This document shows, piece after piece, positions 8,963 through 18,183 of a stretch of 49,866 bases of DNA. Each line of letters begins with the position of its first letter. Position 1 is the first letter of the stretch. Below the pieces are notes generated by a model. That model saw nothing but the letters and a program-made list of their open reading frames with translations, had not been told where the DNA came from and searched no databases. The translations under genes were made by a program, and so were the position numbers. Source of the DNA: Haliscomenobacter sp. (GTDB lineage: Bacteria > Bacteroidota > Bacteroidia > Chitinophagales > Saprospiraceae); assembly GCA_016713275.1 (NCBI GenBank), contig JADJPL010000024.1, forward strand, positions 1 through 49,866, given 5' to 3'.

Positions 8963-8991
8963 TTTGTAAAAAAAAGAAAATCAAATACTTG
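8963..8991 (+). promoter_or_regulatory. Candidate promoter upstream of the gene starting at 9009
   Basis: TTTG at 8963-8966 and TACTTG at 8986-8991 are separated by 19 bases, the normal spacing for the Bacteroidota -33/-7 pair. The -7 element departs from TAnnTTTG, and the region is A/T-rich, so chance is possible. It would give a very short leader. Confidence 0.3.
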
Positions 8992-9008
8992 AAAAATTAT
9001 AAATTACA

Positions 9009-10558
9009 ATGCCTAAACAAAAAACAGATGACCTCGTCCAATTGATAAACTCCCTCACGCGGGCCGAAAAACGGCATTTCCGGCTTTTCGTCAAGCGAAA
9101 TCAGTCTTCCGAGGACATTTTGTTTTTACAACTGTTCGATTTCCTCGAAAAAAGAGGCGAGTACGAAGAAGACGCCATCCTCCGCAAGTTGCCGGAAATC
9201 AAAAAGCAGCAGCTTTCCAACCTGAAAGCCCATCTGTACAAACAGCTGCTGACCAGCCTCCGCCTGCTGTGCGCCAGGAAGAACCCGACATCCAGATCCG
9301 CGAAATGATCGACTATTCCCGCATCCTGTACAACAAAGGGCTGTACCGGCAAAGCCTCGACATCCTCGCCAAAGCCAAAGAACGCGCCAAAGCCGGGTAT
9401 TTCCATACCCTGGCCATGGAGATCCTGGAGTTTGAAAAACATATTGAAGGGCAATACGTCACCCGCAGCATCGAAGGCCGGGCGGACGCGCTGGCAGAGG
9501 AGATCCTCGAGCTGCGGGATACCCTGACTCAGGCCCAGATGTTCTCCAATCTCTCGCTTCAGCTGTACGGCCTGTACCTGAAAGTGGGGTACGTGCGGAA
9601 CAAAAAGGATTTCATTTTCGCCAAGGAATTTTTCAACGCCAACCTGCCCAAGATCCCTTACCAGGAGCTGGATTTCATGGGGAAACTCCATTTCTGCCAG
9701 TCGCATTTCTGGTATTACCACATTACGCAGGAGTTCAGCTTCTGCTACCGCTATGCGCAGCGCTGGGTGGATCTGTTTCACGAGGAGCCGCAGATGGTGG
9801 GATTGTACACGCCCTTGTACCTCAAAGGCATGCACAACCTGCTCAACTCGCTGTTTAACGTCCTGCAGGCGAAGAAATTCAACCAGGTGCTTTCCGAGCT
9901 GCTCAGCCTGCCTCAGCGCCTGCCTTCCCTCGAGGAGAACAAGAACAACGAAAGCCTGTACTTCCTGTTCAAGTACATCCATTCCATCAAAAAGCACTTT
10001 CTGGAGGGGACATTTTCCGATGGACTGGCCCTCGTGCCGGAATTGCTGGACATCATCGAAGAGGACCGCTACAATTGGGATAACCACCGGATTATGGTGT
10101 TTTACTACCGGATCGCCTGCTTGTATTTCGGAAGCGGAGACAACAGCGGCGCCATCACCTACATCAACCTGATCGTCAACCAAAAGAACCCCGATTACCG
10201 GGCGGATATCCAGGTGTTTTCGCGCCTCCTGAGCCTGATTGCCCATTTCGAGTTGGGCAACGCCCAATTGGTGGAATACCAGGTCAAATCCGTTTACCGC
10301 TTTCTGGCTAAGAACGACGACCTGGGCGTCGTGCTCCGGGAAATCCTGCGCTTTCTGCGCCGCCTCACCCGCATCCATCCGAAGGACTTGCACCAGGAAT
10401 TGGTGGCCCTTCGCGAAAAGCTGGGCAAGGCAGCAGATGACCCCTACGAACGCCGTCCTTTCCTCTACCTGGATATTCTCTCCTGGCTGGACAGCAAAAT
10501 CCAGAACCGGCCGGTTCAGGACGTTATCCGGGAGAAATACCTCAAAACACAGGAATAG
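9009..10558 (+). CDS. Protein of unknown function, helical (about 516 aa), one frameshift
   Basis: The protein is not assignable to a named family. It begins MPKQKTDDLVQLINSLTRAEKRHFRLFVKRN, has no signal peptide or membrane segment, is rich in Leu/Tyr/Arg helices and has TPR-like spacing (for example YNKGLYRQSLDILAKAKERA). The general form, 'LTRAEKRHFRLF' followed by helical repeats, is common in Bacteroidota hypothetical proteins. The first 9009-9308 and the rest, from about 9269, are in different frames. They join if one G is added near 9268 (CTGCTG-GTGCGCCAG), giving LRLLVRQEEPDIQIREMIDY. One missing base beside a G is most simply an indel error. It diverges from leuA. Confidence 0.7.
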
Positions 10559-10870
10559 CGTATCCTTCGCTGCGCCAAGTTTGGCGCATGCCATCGCACA
10601 TCTCCCAACCTTGCCCTCCGCAGCCCGGAGCCCGTGGGAAACGCCACGAAGCAACATTCCCCCTTTGAAGGCAAGGGGTTACAGCGGTTGAACCGACATA
10701 AAGCGAAGGCGTTTCCGGAGCGGTAGGGGTTGGAGCGCCGTTCCCGTTCGAGGAAAAAGGGGGCAAGCCGGTGGAGGCGAGGAGGCCAGTTTAAACTTTT
10801 CTTTTTGCGACACGGCAACAGAGCGGTTTGACAAGGGGAGAAGCCCAGCCCAGACACGCAAAGGCGCGCG
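10559..10870. repeat. Dispersed repeat copy in a gene-free spacer
   Basis: No gene supported. Positions about 10615-10670 match 23219-23275 almost base for base (CTCCGCAGCCCGGAGCCCG, then GGGAAACGCCACGAAGC, then CCCCCTTTGAAGG). The following 10675-10715 resembles part of the 180-bp repeats at 23336 and 23570 (CATAAAGCGAAGGCGTTT). It is a diverged or truncated copy of the same composite repeat. Confidence 0.7.
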
Positions 10871-12028
10871 CTACCGTTCCAGGCAGCGCAACTGGTGCAT
10901 GAAAAAGTCGAGGAAGAACACCGGATACTCTTCATAGCCGCTGCTCCAGAACACCCGGACGCTTTCGGCTTCGCTGTTTTGCAGGAGGCCCAGGAGGCTC
11001 TGGTCTATGGGGTATTGCACGACATAGGTGAGCAATTCCTTTTGCGTATCGTACCGCCCCCGGTCCATTGCCCCTGATTGCAGATTGACATACTGGCCGT
11101 TGAGGAGTTTGATCGTCAGCACGCTGCCTTTTTCGATAAAGCCGTAGGCTTCGCGGGCGTTGGGGTAGGCAAAGGTAAACTGGAGGGTGAGAAAGCGGAA
11201 TCCTTCGGAAGCGCTCAGGAAACCTTCGCAGCGCAGGTATTCTTTTTCTTTGAGGAAAACGCGGAGGCGCTCGTCGGTATAGGTAAACAAGAGCTGGGGC
11301 TCGAGATCTTTGCGCGACCGGCCCGTACTTTCGTCAACGCCGCTAAACGCGTACTTGCACGTTTTTTCGTAGGTTTTTGGGGCGGGGTTGCTCACGGAGT
11401 ACCAATCGGCGTAATACCCGGACCCATTGTCCATTACTGCGGAGAAGGTAGCGGTAGCCAGGCTGCCGGCCTTGGGGAGTACGATCTGGTTGGCCCGGTT
11501 GGCCTGGGATACTTTGAATTCCTGGAGGAGGTTTCCTCTGGCGACGAGTTCTTCCGCGTGAGATAATTCCTGTCGGGCGAGCTCGGCTTCGAGTTTGGCT
11601 TCCTGCTCGGTGCGTTTGGCGGCGTTCAGGCGCAGGTTCATGCGCTGGAGATTCTCGGAGTTCGATGCGGCTTGCTGGACCTGCTGAAACTCGGTCTCGA
11701 TTTTCGTGAGCTGGCTGGAGGCCTGTTCTGCCCGGTTTTGGGCGATGGCCGACGCCTCCTTGGCCAACTGGGCTCGCCGGCTGGCGATGCGGAGGGCGTC
11801 TTCTTCCGTGAGCAAAACGGGATGGTCGAGCGTGGTAATCTGGCTTTGGATCACGGGGTAGTTTCTCCCTCCCTGGGGCTGGTTGAAGTACCTCCAGGAA
11901 CCGTCGGGATAAACGATAATTTTTTCGCCTTTTTCATTTTCCCGGATAACTCCCTGGGCGGTGGACCTGAACGGGATGATCAAAGAAAAGAGGAGGGACA
12001 ACAGGAGAAAAATTTTTCTACATTGCAT
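10871..12028 (-). CDS. Exported coiled-coil protein of unknown function
   Basis: A 385-residue protein with a signal peptide (MQCRKIFLLLSLLFSLIIPFR, then STAQG). The ATG at 12028 is preferred over a GTG at 12091 because it places the signal sequence at the N-terminus. After a short segment with a VYPDGSWRYF motif comes a long Ala/Glu/Gln-rich helix, about residues 75-170 (ASRRAQLAKEASAIAQNRAE and on), very likely a coiled coil. The C-terminal half is beta-rich (ATFSAVMDNGSGYYADWY, FTYTDERLRVFL) with no recognised domain. Function unknown; periplasmic or surface location is inferred. It diverges from cdaA, with a good -7 box between. Confidence 0.7.
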   Translation of the reverse strand: MQCRKIFLLLSLLFSLIIPFRSTAQGVIRENEKGEKIIVYPDGSWRYFNQPQGGRNYPVIQSQITTLDHPVLLTEEDALRIASRRAQLAKEASAIAQNRAEQASSQLTKIETEFQQVQQAASNSENLQRMNLRLNAAKRTEQEAKLEAELARQELSHAEELVARGNLLQEFKVSQANRANQIVLPKAGSLATATFSAVMDNGSGYYADWYSVSNPAPKTYEKTCKYAFSGVDESTGRSRKDLEPQLLFTYTDERLRVFLKEKEYLRCEGFLSASEGFRFLTLQFTFAYPNAREAYGFIEKGSVLTIKLLNGQYVNLQSGAMDRGRYDTQKELLTYVVQYPIDQSLLGLLQNSEAESVRVFWSSGYEEYPVFFLDFFMHQLRCLER

Positions 12029-12060
12029 AACGGTTTGATGTTTATGGGATGTTGACCGTA

Positions 12061-12068
12061 CAAATTTA
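12061..12068 (-). promoter_or_regulatory. Candidate -7 box for the exported coiled-coil protein
   Basis: The minus strand reads TAAATTTG, an exact TAnnTTTG match, 33 bp before the ATG at 12028. This implies a leader of about 25 nt. No convincing -33 element was seen. Confidence 0.4.
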
Positions 12069-12124
12069 AAAGAATATCCCACATTATGCACGATTTTTCC
12101 ACGTTTCTCCGCAGGTTTTGACGG

Positions 12125-12922
12125 ATGATTGCTCTATTCAAAATCGGTTTCCTCCCTTTGCGCATTTGGGATGTACTGGACATCCTGATCGTCGCCTATC
12201 TCATGTATCAGATTTACCGCTTGCTTCGAGGAAATATTGCCTTCAATATCCTTTTGGGCCTGCTGATCTTTTTTGTCATTTACGGCATCGTCAACCAGCT
12301 GGGGATGGATTTGCTGGCTGCCGTGCTGGGGCAGTTTGTGAGCGTAGGGGTGATTATCATCGTCATCATCTTTCAACAGGAGATCCGGAGGTTTCTGTTT
12401 TACCTGGGAAACAGCACCTTGCGGCAACGTTCCAGGTTTTTGCGGCGGATTCTCGACCGGCGCCCGGAGGCTTCCGAGGGGAGAGAGCGCTACCTCCGCC
12501 TCCTGAAAGGGGGCCTGCTGCGGCTTAGCCGGCAGAAAACCGGCGCGCTGGTGGTCCTCACCAAAGACATTGTCATGGAGGAAATTCTGGCTACCGGCGT
12601 CCTTTTGGAAGCCGCGATGTCGGAACAGATCCTGGAGAGCATATTCAATAAATTCAGCCCTTTGCACGATGGCGCGGTGCTGATCCGGCGCGGGCGGTTG
12701 ATGGCTGCCGGTTGCATCCTGCCGGTTTCCGACAACCAGGAGCTTCCTCAGAGCGCAGGGTTAAGGCACCGGGCAGCAGTCGGCGTCACCGAGCGCTTTG
12801 ACGCAGCGGCTTTTGTCGTTTCGGAAGAAACCGGCCATATCGCCTTTGCTTACGGAGGGCAACTGTATCCGGAGCTGGGGAGCGAGGAGGTGGAAGCGAA
12901 ATTAAGGGAACACTTGATGTAA
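12125..12922 (+). CDS. cdaA: Diadenylate cyclase, CdaA type
   Basis: Membrane-bound enzyme of 265 residues that makes the second messenger c-di-AMP from two ATP. Three hydrophobic helices lie within residues 15-85 (the last is SVGVIIIVIIFQQEIRRFLF). They are followed by the DAC domain with both catalytic motifs, DGA at 182-184 (SPLHDGAVLI) and RHR at 214-216 (GLRHRAAVGVTE). Order, length and motifs match CdaA/DacA. The next gene, an acetyltransferase, starts 22 bp later and is probably cotranscribed. c-di-AMP in this phylum is linked to potassium and envelope homeostasis; nothing here shows its target. Confidence 0.95.
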   Translation: MIALFKIGFLPLRIWDVLDILIVAYLMYQIYRLLRGNIAFNILLGLLIFFVIYGIVNQLGMDLLAAVLGQFVSVGVIIIVIIFQQEIRRFLFYLGNSTLRQRSRFLRRILDRRPEASEGRERYLRLLKGGLLRLSRQKTGALVVLTKDIVMEEILATGVLLEAAMSEQILESIFNKFSPLHDGAVLIRRGRLMAAGCILPVSDNQELPQSAGLRHRAAVGVTERFDAAAFVVSEETGHIAFAYGGQLYPELGSEEVEAKLREHLM

Positions 12923-12944
12923 CGTACTTCTAAATGATCGTCCA

Positions 12945-13478
12945 ATGAGCTTGATGCGCGTGGAAGAATACCTGCTGAAGCCAAAGCTTCAGCAATCGAT
13001 CTCGAAATTGCTGAGGACCTGCTTTTCCCAATACCCGCCCCACCGAACCTACCTGAGCCAGCTTCCGGATTTCCGGCTGCTTTGGTTTTCGGACGAAGGG
13101 ACGCTCCTGGGCCACCTGGCAGCCGAGCACCGGATTATGAACGCCAACGGGGCGCCCGTCCGGGTTTTTGGCGTAGCCGACCTGTGCGTGCTGCCTGAGT
13201 CCCGCAAAGAGGGGATCGCTACCGGATTGCTGCATGCGGTCGAATCCCTCGGCAGGGAAAACCGGGTGGAGTTCGTCGTGTTGGCTGCCGCCGATCAGTC
13301 CTGGTTCGCCAGACGGGGTTACCAGCCGGTAAACGGCAATTTCAAATGGCTGATGATCCACGAAAACCAATCCCTGGGCATCGCTTCCCGCCGGCTAAGC
13401 CAAACGATTATGATCAAACCGCTGGGCGATACGCCCTGGACGGAAGGCCCGGTCGATTTCCTGGGCCATATTTTTTGA
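12945..13478 (+). CDS. GNAT family N-acetyltransferase
   Basis: A 177-residue cytosolic protein with the GNAT fold. The acetyl-CoA binding motif A is visible in VADLCVLPESRKEGIATGLL (the R-x-x-G-I-A/G-x-x-L loop), followed by beta5 FVVLAAADQSWFARRGYQPV. The acceptor substrate cannot be predicted. It follows cdaA by 22 bp in the same direction, which suggests cotranscription but not necessarily a shared function. Confidence 0.85.
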   Translation: MSLMRVEEYLLKPKLQQSISKLLRTCFSQYPPHRTYLSQLPDFRLLWFSDEGTLLGHLAAEHRIMNANGAPVRVFGVADLCVLPESRKEGIATGLLHAVESLGRENRVEFVVLAAADQSWFARRGYQPVNGNFKWLMIHENQSLGIASRRLSQTIMIKPLGDTPWTEGPVDFLGHIF

Positions 13479-13573
13479 AAATTGTCTCCCGCGTTTTCTA
13501 GGTATCGATCGATCAGTTTCTAAATTTACAAATTGGTAGTTTTTTTTTCATTTGCCCTAACAAAGATCCACAC

Positions 13574-14971
13574 ATGCAAGCGGTACAATCCTATATCCAA
13601 GCCAACCGGGACCGTTTTTTGGAGGAGTTGCTCGACATGCTGCGCATTCCGTCCATCAGCGCCGATCCGGCGTACAAGGCAGAAGTAAGTAAAAATGCCG
13701 ATCTCGTCGCTGAAAGCCTCCGCAAGGCCGGCGCCGACAACGTCCGCGTCATCCCCACTGCCGGCCATCCGGTCGTGTACGGGGAAAAAAGGATCGGCCC
13801 GGACAAGCCTACCGTCCTGGTCTATGGCCACTACGACGTCCAGCCTCCCGACCCCCTCGACCTTTGGACTTCCGGCCCCTTCGATCCGGTGATCCGCCAG
13901 ACGGACCTCCATCCCGAAGGCGCTATCTATGCCCGGGGATCCGCCGACGACAAAGGACAGTTTTTTATGCACGTGAAAGCATTTGAAGCGATGCTGGCCG
14001 AGAACGCCCTCCCCTGCAATGTCAAGTTCATGATCGAAGGGGAAGAGGAAGTGGGCTCCGCCCACCTGGAGCAGTTCCTGAACGACAACGCCTCTATGCT
14101 GGGGTGCGATGTCATTCTGATCTCCGACACCCACATGATCTCCCGGGACACGCCTTCGATCACCGTAGGCTTGCGCGGCTTGAGCTATGTCGAGGTGGAA
14201 GTTACCGGTCCGTGCAAGGACCTGCACTCCGGACTCTACGGCGGCGCGGTGGCCAACCCGGTCAATATCCTGGCGAAAATGATCGCCGCCCTGCACGACG
14301 AGAACAACCACATCACGATTCCGGGCTTTTACGACGACGTCCTCACCGTAACCCCGGAAGAGCGCAAAGCGATGAACGAAGCGCCTTTCGACGAAGCGGC
14401 CTACAGGAAAGAGCTCCAAATCCAGATGGTCCACGGCGAAGCCGGATATACGACGCTGGAGCGGACTTCTATTCGTCCGACCCTCGACGTCAACGGCATT
14501 TGGGGAGGATATACCGGCGAAGGCGCCAAAACGGTGCTGCCTGCCAAAGCGTTTGCCAAGATCAGCATGCGCCTGGTGCCCAACCAGGACCCGGAGAAGA
14601 TCACCGACTTGTTTGCCCGGCATTTCAACTCCCTGGCGCCCCCTTCCGTAGAGGTTAAGGTGCACTACCACCACGGAGGGTACCCGGTCGTCACGCCAAC
14701 CGATACCCCGGAGTACCTGGCGGCGCACAAAGCGATGGAGAAAGCCTTTGGGAAAGCCCCTATCCCTCAACGCGGCGGGGGTAGTATTCCCATCGTTCCG
14801 CTGTTCGAGAAAGTCCTTGGGGTGAAAACCGTATTAATGGGCTTCGGTCTGGATACGGACAGCGTTCATTCGCCCAACGAGCATTACGGACTCTTCTTTT
14901 TCTATAAAGGAATCGAAACCATCCCGTATTTCTATCAATACTATGCGGAGTTAAAGGCAGGCGCCAAATAA
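13574..14971 (+). CDS. M20 family dipeptidase (CNDP-like metallopeptidase)
   Basis: A 465-residue cytosolic metallopeptidase without signal sequence. It shows the M20 di-zinc site: VLVYGHYDVQPP (His86, Asp88), GSADDKGQ (bridging Asp near 125) and the Glu pair in MIEGEEEVGS (157-158). A long dimerisation (lid) domain is present (about residues 210-390), and the C-terminal histidine segment reads DSVHSPNEHY. Length and motifs fit the carnosinase/CNDP-like dipeptidases, which cleave dipeptides of broad composition. A separate transcription unit from the acetyltransferase upstream is likely, given the 95-bp gap. Confidence 0.9.
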   Translation: MQAVQSYIQANRDRFLEELLDMLRIPSISADPAYKAEVSKNADLVAESLRKAGADNVRVIPTAGHPVVYGEKRIGPDKPTVLVYGHYDVQPPDPLDLWTSGPFDPVIRQTDLHPEGAIYARGSADDKGQFFMHVKAFEAMLAENALPCNVKFMIEGEEEVGSAHLEQFLNDNASMLGCDVILISDTHMISRDTPSITVGLRGLSYVEVEVTGPCKDLHSGLYGGAVANPVNILAKMIAALHDENNHITIPGFYDDVLTVTPEERKAMNEAPFDEAAYRKELQIQMVHGEAGYTTLERTSIRPTLDVNGIWGGYTGEGAKTVLPAKAFAKISMRLVPNQDPEKITDLFARHFNSLAPPSVEVKVHYHHGGYPVVTPTDTPEYLAAHKAMEKAFGKAPIPQRGGGSIPIVPLFEKVLGVKTVLMGFGLDTDSVHSPNEHYGLFFFYKGIETIPYFYQYYAELKAGAK

Positions 14972-15017
14972 TAATTTCGATAGAATAACCGCTTGTTTAT
15001 CCTTCAATCTATCTTTT

Positions 15018-16313
15018 ATGCGTAGATGGTTCTTCCTGATCGCCCTTATTCTGGTTTCCATAGGAAATCTCTTTGCTCAAAGTGGCGCGTATTCCGAGAT
15101 CGACCGCATGGCGGATCAACTGGAGCCGCAGGTCATTGCCTGGAGGCGGGATTTTCACCAATACCCCGAACTGAGTAACCGGGAGTTTAAAACAGCGGAA
15201 AAAGTGGCCGCCCACCTGAGATCCCTCGGGCTGGAAGTGCGCACCGGCGTGGCGGCCACCGGAGTCGTCGGGATTCTGCGCACCGGAAAACCCGGCCCCA
15301 CCATCGCGCTTCGGGCCGACATGGACGCGCTGCCGGTGACGGAACGGGCGCCGGTTCCGTTTGCTTCCCGTGTACGCGACACCTACCTGGACACCGACGT
15401 TGGCGTGATGCATGCCTGCGGGCACGACACCCACATGGCCATGCTCATGGGAGCGGCTACGGTGCTGACAAAAATGAAGGGCCAGCTGAAAGGCACGGTG
15501 GTTTTCCTCTTCCAACCAGCTGAAGAAGGCGCCCCTCCTGGAGAAAAAGGCGGCGCCGGCCTCATGGTGGAAGAAGGCGTTCTCGACAACCCCAAAGCGG
15601 AGGTCGTTTTCGGCCTGCACATCAACGCCCAGACCGAAGTGGGCATGATCCGGTTTAAACCCGGGGGAACCATGGCGGCAGCCGATAAGTTCACGATCAA
15701 AGTGAAAGGGAAACAAACCCACGGCTCCACCCCCTGGACCGGAATCGACCCCATTACGGTCGCCGCTCAGATCATCCAGGGCCTGCAGATGATCGTCGCC
15801 CGCCAATCCGACCTCACCAAGGAACCGGCGGTGATCAGCGTGGGGAAAATCACCGGGGGCGTCCGGCACAATATCATCCCCGAGGAAGCCGAAATGATCG
15901 GAACGATTCGTACCCTGGACCCGGAGATGCAGGACCTGATCCACCAAAAGATCAAACTAACCGCCACCAACATCGCCGAGGCTTCGGGCGCTACCGCCAT
16001 CGTGGACATTGAGCGCGGCGTGCCGGTGACCTTCAACAGCCTCGAACTGACCCAAGCCATGGGACCCACCATGAAACGCGTCGCCGGGGAGGATAACGTC
16101 GTCCTGACCCGGGCCATCACCGGCTCCGAAGATTTTTCCTTTTTTGCCAATAAAGTTCCAGGCTTATTCCTGTTCCTCGGCGGGATGCCCAAAGGCAAAA
16201 ATCCCATGGAAGCAGCCCCCCACCATACCCCCGATTTCTATATCGACGACAGCGGTATGAAACTCGGCGTGCGCCTCCTCTGCAACCTGACGGTAGATTA
16301 TATGAATAAATAA
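15018..16313 (+). CDS. Exported M20D amidohydrolase (N-acyl amino acid / hippurate hydrolase-like)
   Basis: A 431-residue metallohydrolase of the M20D group (IAA-amino acid, hippurate and N-acyl-amino acid amidohydrolases). A signal peptide is clear (MRRWFFLIALILVSIGNLFA, then QSGAY), so it probably acts in the periplasm. Metal ligands are visible: MHACGHDTHM (Cys134, His136), QPAEEG (Glu169/170) and GLHINA (His201). The insert domain follows (FTIKVKGKQTHGSTPWTGID), and a C-terminal His is in AAPHHTPDF. It follows another M20 enzyme by 46 bp, so the two may process peptides or acylated amino acids in different compartments (inference). Confidence 0.92.
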   Translation: MRRWFFLIALILVSIGNLFAQSGAYSEIDRMADQLEPQVIAWRRDFHQYPELSNREFKTAEKVAAHLRSLGLEVRTGVAATGVVGILRTGKPGPTIALRADMDALPVTERAPVPFASRVRDTYLDTDVGVMHACGHDTHMAMLMGAATVLTKMKGQLKGTVVFLFQPAEEGAPPGEKGGAGLMVEEGVLDNPKAEVVFGLHINAQTEVGMIRFKPGGTMAAADKFTIKVKGKQTHGSTPWTGIDPITVAAQIIQGLQMIVARQSDLTKEPAVISVGKITGGVRHNIIPEEAEMIGTIRTLDPEMQDLIHQKIKLTATNIAEASGATAIVDIERGVPVTFNSLELTQAMGPTMKRVAGEDNVVLTRAITGSEDFSFFANKVPGLFLFLGGMPKGKNPMEAAPHHTPDFYIDDSGMKLGVRLLCNLTVDYMNK

Positions 16314-16575
16314 GGGCCAACGTGGCGCGAGGCTCCTGCCTCGTGTCTAACTGGCGCGAGGCTCCAGCCCAATGCTGTCTGGAGCCTCGAACCAGTGCGA
16401 TGCCTTGGGCAAGAACCATCTTTTAAGACAGCCCCACACCAGGAATACTTCGCAACCCCGCAACTTCGCAACCCCGCAACTTCGCAACTTCGCAACCCCG
16501 CAACCCCGCAACCCCGCAACTTCGCAACTTCGCAATCCCGCAACTTCGCAACCCCGCAACTTCGCAACTTTTCCC
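16314..16575. repeat. CGCAACCCC/CGCAACTTC 9-bp array and GAGGCTCC repeats
   Basis: Positions 16321-16390 carry GGCGCGAGGCTCC-type repeats related to the array between leuD and leuB. Positions about 16448-16571 are some fourteen 9-bp units alternating CGCAACCCC and CGCAACTTC, the reverse complement of the GTTGCGAGG/GAAGTTGCG units at 26120-26337. The array fills the whole gap between two convergent genes and ends within a few bases of the methyltransferase stop codon. Confidence 0.85.
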
Positions 16576-17755
16576 CTACTCCACAAACAAAACCAATCCC
16601 TTAAGGTAGGCGCCTTCGGGGTGAAAGATACTGACTGGGTGATCGGCGGGTTGAGAAAGGGTGTGCAGAATCCTGACCTGCCGGCCCGCTTCGATAGCGG
16701 CAGCAACGATGGTGTCGTGGAAAAGCTGGCGGTCCACCACCTGAGAGCAGGAAAAGGTGAACAGGATTCCTCCGGGCGCAATCTTCTTGATTGCCAGCGC
16801 ATTGAGGCGCTTGTATCCCTGAACGGCGTTGTGGCGCTTGTCCATGCTTTTGGCAAAAGCCGGCGGATCGACGACCATAAGATCATACACGGTATCCGCT
16901 TGCTTTAGGTATTGGAGTACGTCGCCCATCATCCCCTGGTGCTTCAAAGCGTCCGGCGCATTTAAGCCCGCATTTTGCTCGGCGAGCTCAACGGCCCGGG
17001 GCGAAATATCCAGGGAGTCCACTTTTTTGCGTAAGCCTGAAGGGCATAGACCGAAAACCCGCCGGTGTAGCTGAAGGCGTTGAGCACGGTCTTGTCTTTG
17101 GAGAAACTGGCCAGCAGGGCGCGGTTATCCCGTTGATCCAGAAAAAAGCCCGTTTTCTGGCCGCCCTCCCAGTCGACAAAAAACATAAGGCCGTTTTCTT
17201 TTTACCACCTGGGGTTTGCTTTTCCCCAAAGGTATCCGTTGCGGACCGAGGAGGCATATTGGGTGGGAAGCGTTTCCGGCGCTTTTGTCGTAAACTGCCT
17301 TCAGCGTGCCGCCCAACGCCGTTTGAAGGGCCTGGCTCCGGGTATTGCCGGTCGCGGTGCATCCCGATCGAATGGCATTGCATCACGGCTGTATCCCCAT
17401 ACAGGTCGATAATTAATCCGGGCAATCCGTCTCCTTCGCCATGCACGAGGCGGAAGCAATCGGTTTGGGCATTGGGGAACAGGCCGGTTTGCCGGCGCAC
17501 CTGAAGGGCCTGGCTAATCTTGGCATCCCAAAATTCCTGGGTGTTTTCCTGAAGGGAGAAACTCAGCAAGCGGACGTAAATACTCCCCGCCTGGAAGTGA
17601 CCGGTTCCCAATGCTTTCCCTTTCGCATTTTGCACGACGACCCAATCGCCGTCCTGAAGATCCTCCGAAGAGGTGTCTACCGCCCCGGAAAAAACCCAAG
17701 GGTGAAACCGGAGCACCGAGGCTTCCCGGTTTGCTTTTAAACGAATCCATTTCAT
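16576..17755 (-). pseudogene. RlmI-like 23S rRNA methyltransferase (PUA + SAM-MTase), several frameshifts
   Basis: Encodes, in pieces, a class I SAM-dependent rRNA cytosine methyltransferase of the RlmI/YccW group, about 390 residues as in the family. The N-terminal part, 17755 to about 17350, has the PUA domain (FHPWVFSGAV...DGDWVVVQNAKGKALGTGHF) and the EEHAD-like GDGLPGLIIDLYGD. Then GGTLKAVYDKSA at about 17290-17316, MFFVDWEGGQKTGFFLDQRDNRALLA and the SAM motif LNAFSYTGGFSVYAL (17186 down to about 17030), and finally VDPPAFAKS and FTFSCSQVV (17022-16576) lie in different frames. At least four frame changes are needed. Every piece is still family-like, so indel errors are as likely as decay. 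Confidence 0.75.
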
Positions 17756-18183
17756 CCCGCAAAGGTAACCGGGAAACCGGGAAATCCAAAAGACCTGTTT
17801 TGAGGCTACGCCTGCCGGTCAGGGGACCGGCGGATAGTTCCGCACGAAATCTGAGGATTTCGGCGAACAGGTAGTTCCGCACGAAATCTGATCCCGCTTA
17901 TTGCGGGGCGGCGAACAGAGTGGACGCCGGTCAGGGGACCGGCGGATAGTTCCGCACGAAATCTGAGGATTTCGGCGAACAGGTACAGGGTTCCGGCGAA
18001 ATCTGCCCGCTTTTGGGGCGGCGACAGGTGAGTTCCCAGCAAAATCTGATCCCGCTTATTGCGGGGCGGCGAACAGCAAAATATTTGGATATTTTCGGAC
18101 AGAAGGCAGCCTTAAACCCTTTGTGCGTCGGGAGAACTTACTAAATTCAGGGCGTGTTACTGGACCAGCAAAAACAACGAATT
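17756..18183. repeat. Repeated hairpin element (GCCGGTCAGGGGACCGGC type)
   Basis: No gene. A unit of about 60 bp containing a GCCGGTC/GACCGGC hairpin followed by a CGCACGAAATCTGAGG segment occurs at about 17812-17873 and 17927-17984. Partial versions (GAAATCTGATCCCGCTTATT, then GCGGGGCGGCGAACAG) occur between and after these. A reverse-oriented copy is at 30444-30510. It is a genome-specific dispersed repeat. Confidence 0.8.

Noticed and set aside
9101..10657. A 518-codon minus-strand open frame
   Set aside because: It is antisense to the conserved helical protein and has no recognisable motif; the plus-strand reading is more protein-like despite its frameshift.
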